The notes below the pieces were generated by a model. That model was not told the DNA's origin and made no database searches. It worked only from the letters and a program-made list of their open reading frames with translations. From Estrella lausannensis (GTDB taxonomy: Bacteria; Chlamydiota; Chlamydiia; Chlamydiales; Criblamydiaceae), in NCBI RefSeq assembly GCF_900000175.1, contig NZ_CWGJ01000025.1:1-64000 (forward strand): DNA of 64,000 bases. The letters are read 5' to 3'. Made by a program: the position numbers and the translations under genes. Positions 63,401 through 64,000 of this stretch are shown in pieces; position 1 is the first letter of the stretch, and each line of letters begins with the position of its first letter.

Positions 63401-63795
63401 GGGGCGGCGCTTTTTTTCCCCAGGTAGCCAAAGAGCGGCTCCAGAAACTGCGGGTGCTGCCCGGCTGCGCTTGCGCTCAGCAAATTGAGCATCATACTCT
63501 GCAGCAGCAAGGTGAGATCTAAGAGCTTTGGAACTTTTTTCGGCTGTTTTTCTTCCAAAAATTGCTCGGCAAGAAAGACCAGGCCCTCTTCATAGGACAT
63601 GAGATGCATGCCGAAGGAGATGCCGATGTTCTCGTCTTGCGTAAGATCCATTTTTAGATACGATTTGAACGCAGCGCTGGGAACTAGAACGACGCGTTTT
63701 GCAAATGGATTTTTTCCCTTTTGGAAGGCCAGCGCTTTAAATGTTTGAGAGAGGGATTCGAGCCGGTTGCTCTCGGTGAGGTGGATCTGATGCAT
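60442..63795 (-). CDS. recC: exodeoxyribonuclease V gamma subunit
   Basis: The protein has 1117 residues (E. coli 1122). It is assigned from order and from segments such as VVLVPSAAFKSYLKMDL, NIGISFGMHLMSYE, DIQVFAKDIKQYEPYIKALFG and MPGKVIAMIGLEEKVFPGRDPQDSLDLL, which fit the RecC helicase-like domains without intact Walker motifs. RecC splits the strands and reads Chi. It is first in the recC-recB-recD operon, with recB starting directly after it. The operon probably carries out double-strand break repair. Confidence 0.93.
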   Translation of the reverse strand: MHQIHLTESNRLESLSQTFKALAFQKGKNPFAKRVVLVPSAAFKSYLKMDLTQDENIGISFGMHLMSYEEGLVFLAEQFLEEKQPKKVPKLLDLTLLLQSMMLNLLSASAAGQHPQFLEPLFGYLGKKSAAPLKQNEEKKLYFLSKSLARLFLNYSRFAKPGALNFSGESESNFEIHLFNELFNPKSPWTTRIDKLSCPLKPAGCPQEMEIFVFAPFMTIGEVEFLKKISTKVPVEVFTLTPTSVLFDDVISDHEEARRKRKTPDDGSHASEKKNSLLANYSLLFRETQKNILDSTDTTLGLYLVEAAAREEPAWWELIQPEHLLVGRNEKMTLLKGLQTDLILMRVPEERLSIEEERLSIQIHEAPSMLREIEILYHELMRMIEQRRESADPLEPCDIQVFAKDIKQYEPYIKALFGSSNSVLKYQLVGERASPHPLVSTFIQLMELSFGKFESVSIVGLLENSSFRKKWGLTQGDLQTIRGFIEESSFQWGLNQEHKSRYFESKGFQKCDYDKSAGTKEDFECDVLQRLMGNASEEMGKKIEIKDAEVVASWFSILNSLQQELALFSSDLSKPIREWSSHLETLLERHFCPHDDKEEEALLFIRSKIRELHTLSRLSDDALCRFSTVYLYMKDALEGSVTNEREEDLNSVRFSSLLPHHAMPGKVIAMIGLEEKVFPGRDPQDSLDLLKKTKATFFIPKVSDIDRFLFMETLLSVRDTLYLSYPGRDSVGEECAPSSVILDLTYYLDTAFTLNGSIPSSMIAFSHPERRFDPFYFDESSPLKCISPTHYQEYVVSLQEKKRRAASPKEKTLTGAVKESVCLKDLSSFLRNPLASYLKAQGLRIPRHGEKVAEHPLEIPKKIKRLARKKLIADSDAKEPVPESLPWLSPPLFQEHHRMKLRNEKETALEELKNVGLVPKNLFTLNLLPYRDVDPIQEEDSLHIPGVLVRDRTLIHGSIEQLTPLGLVRIHTNFESEALSSLPALAASQMLVPEEARPPNRLFLLGKKKKGVVTLGNPEDYLACLVDIYFEGIQKPLLLFPTFLKPLAEKNPEGLRKAIEEAFNPHLENEVSDLLEWVYGSKESINVEELIEELSEKARLIYAPLLEVESIKKERDN

Positions 63796-63910
63796 TGATA
63801 CCTGTCTCGAAGTTTAACAAAGGTTGTTACTATAGCAGCTCTCTGAAAAAAAATCTCGTTTATCGAACAGTTATGAGTTAACTCATATATCTAATATTAG
63901 GTGACTTAGA

Positions 63911-63973
63911 AATTTTAATTTGGGGAAGCCTTCTCTTTGCCAAAATCCAAATTTTGAGACACTTTCGGTATAC
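63911..63973. repeat. family A, right-half copy A8
   Basis: GGGGAAGCCTTCTCTTTGCC is followed by CAAATTTTGAGACACTTTCG and GTATAC. This is the cleanest right half of the family and matches A4 and A2 in order. The rest of 63796-64000 shows no gene and is AT-rich. Confidence 0.75.
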
Positions 63974-64000
63974 AGGCTCTTCTTTTCTTTAGAGGAGCGG

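Overview
The window is chromosomal DNA of a Chlamydiales bacterium outside the genus Chlamydia. It is probably a Waddlia-, Criblamydia- or Estrella-like relative, but I cannot fix the genus by reading. The evidence is the block rpsB-tsf-pyrH-frr-mcsA-mcsB, which I know from Chlamydia; a sigma-66 type rpoD; a SET-domain protein; and several large proteins with eukaryotic-type modules (U-box, BTB, ankyrin, SET, lipase) as expected of host-cell effectors. Base composition looks balanced (near 50% GC by eye) except for the first 4.2 kb, which is clearly AT-richer.

Layout. 1-4.2 kb: the end of an integrated element transcribed leftward (tyrosine integrase, unknown protein, AlpA-like HTH protein, CHC2 zinc-finger protein, TOPRIM/DUF3987 replication protein cut by the window edge), abutting the 3' end of a tRNA-Thr gene. 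4.4-7.6 kb: a secreted beta-rich protein, an aldehyde dehydrogenase divergent from a PgeF/YfiH multicopper-type protein, tRNA-Gly. 7.8-14.5 kb: translation genes rpsB-tsf, an LRR/U-box protein, pyrH-frr, tRNA-Glu, tRNA-Lys, mcsA-mcsB. 14.7-16.5 kb: a convergent pair, CDP-glycerol-type transferase and nucleotidyltransferase. 16.7-30.1 kb: rpsT, a large tandem-repeat protein, RluA-type pseudouridine synthase, membrane and mutarotase-like proteins, a PAS protein, a CoiA-like protein, rpoD and a DinG-type helicase.

30.5-42 kb is an accessory region of probable effectors: a 1139-residue lipase-domain protein, a BTB protein, a coiled-coil protein, a two-gene unit of unknowns, and an IolC-DUF2090 fusion with a degraded kinase motif. 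42-44.1 kb has two exported proteins. 44.4-53 kb has an ABC-F protein and a complete leftward drug-efflux operon (HlyD adaptor, two ATPases, two ABC-2 permeases, TolC). 53.2-55 kb has a SET protein and an exported HAD-like DUF2608 protein. 55.3-63.8 kb is recC-recB-recD in one tight operon.

The least expected structure is between genes. Two families of short dispersed palindromic repeats (called A and B here) recur in at least fourteen intergenic places. Some copies supply the stop codon and last residues, or possibly the start codon, of the neighbouring gene. They sit at the synteny break after mcsB and at the edges of effector genes. No CRISPR array, rRNA operon or insertion-sequence transposase was seen.
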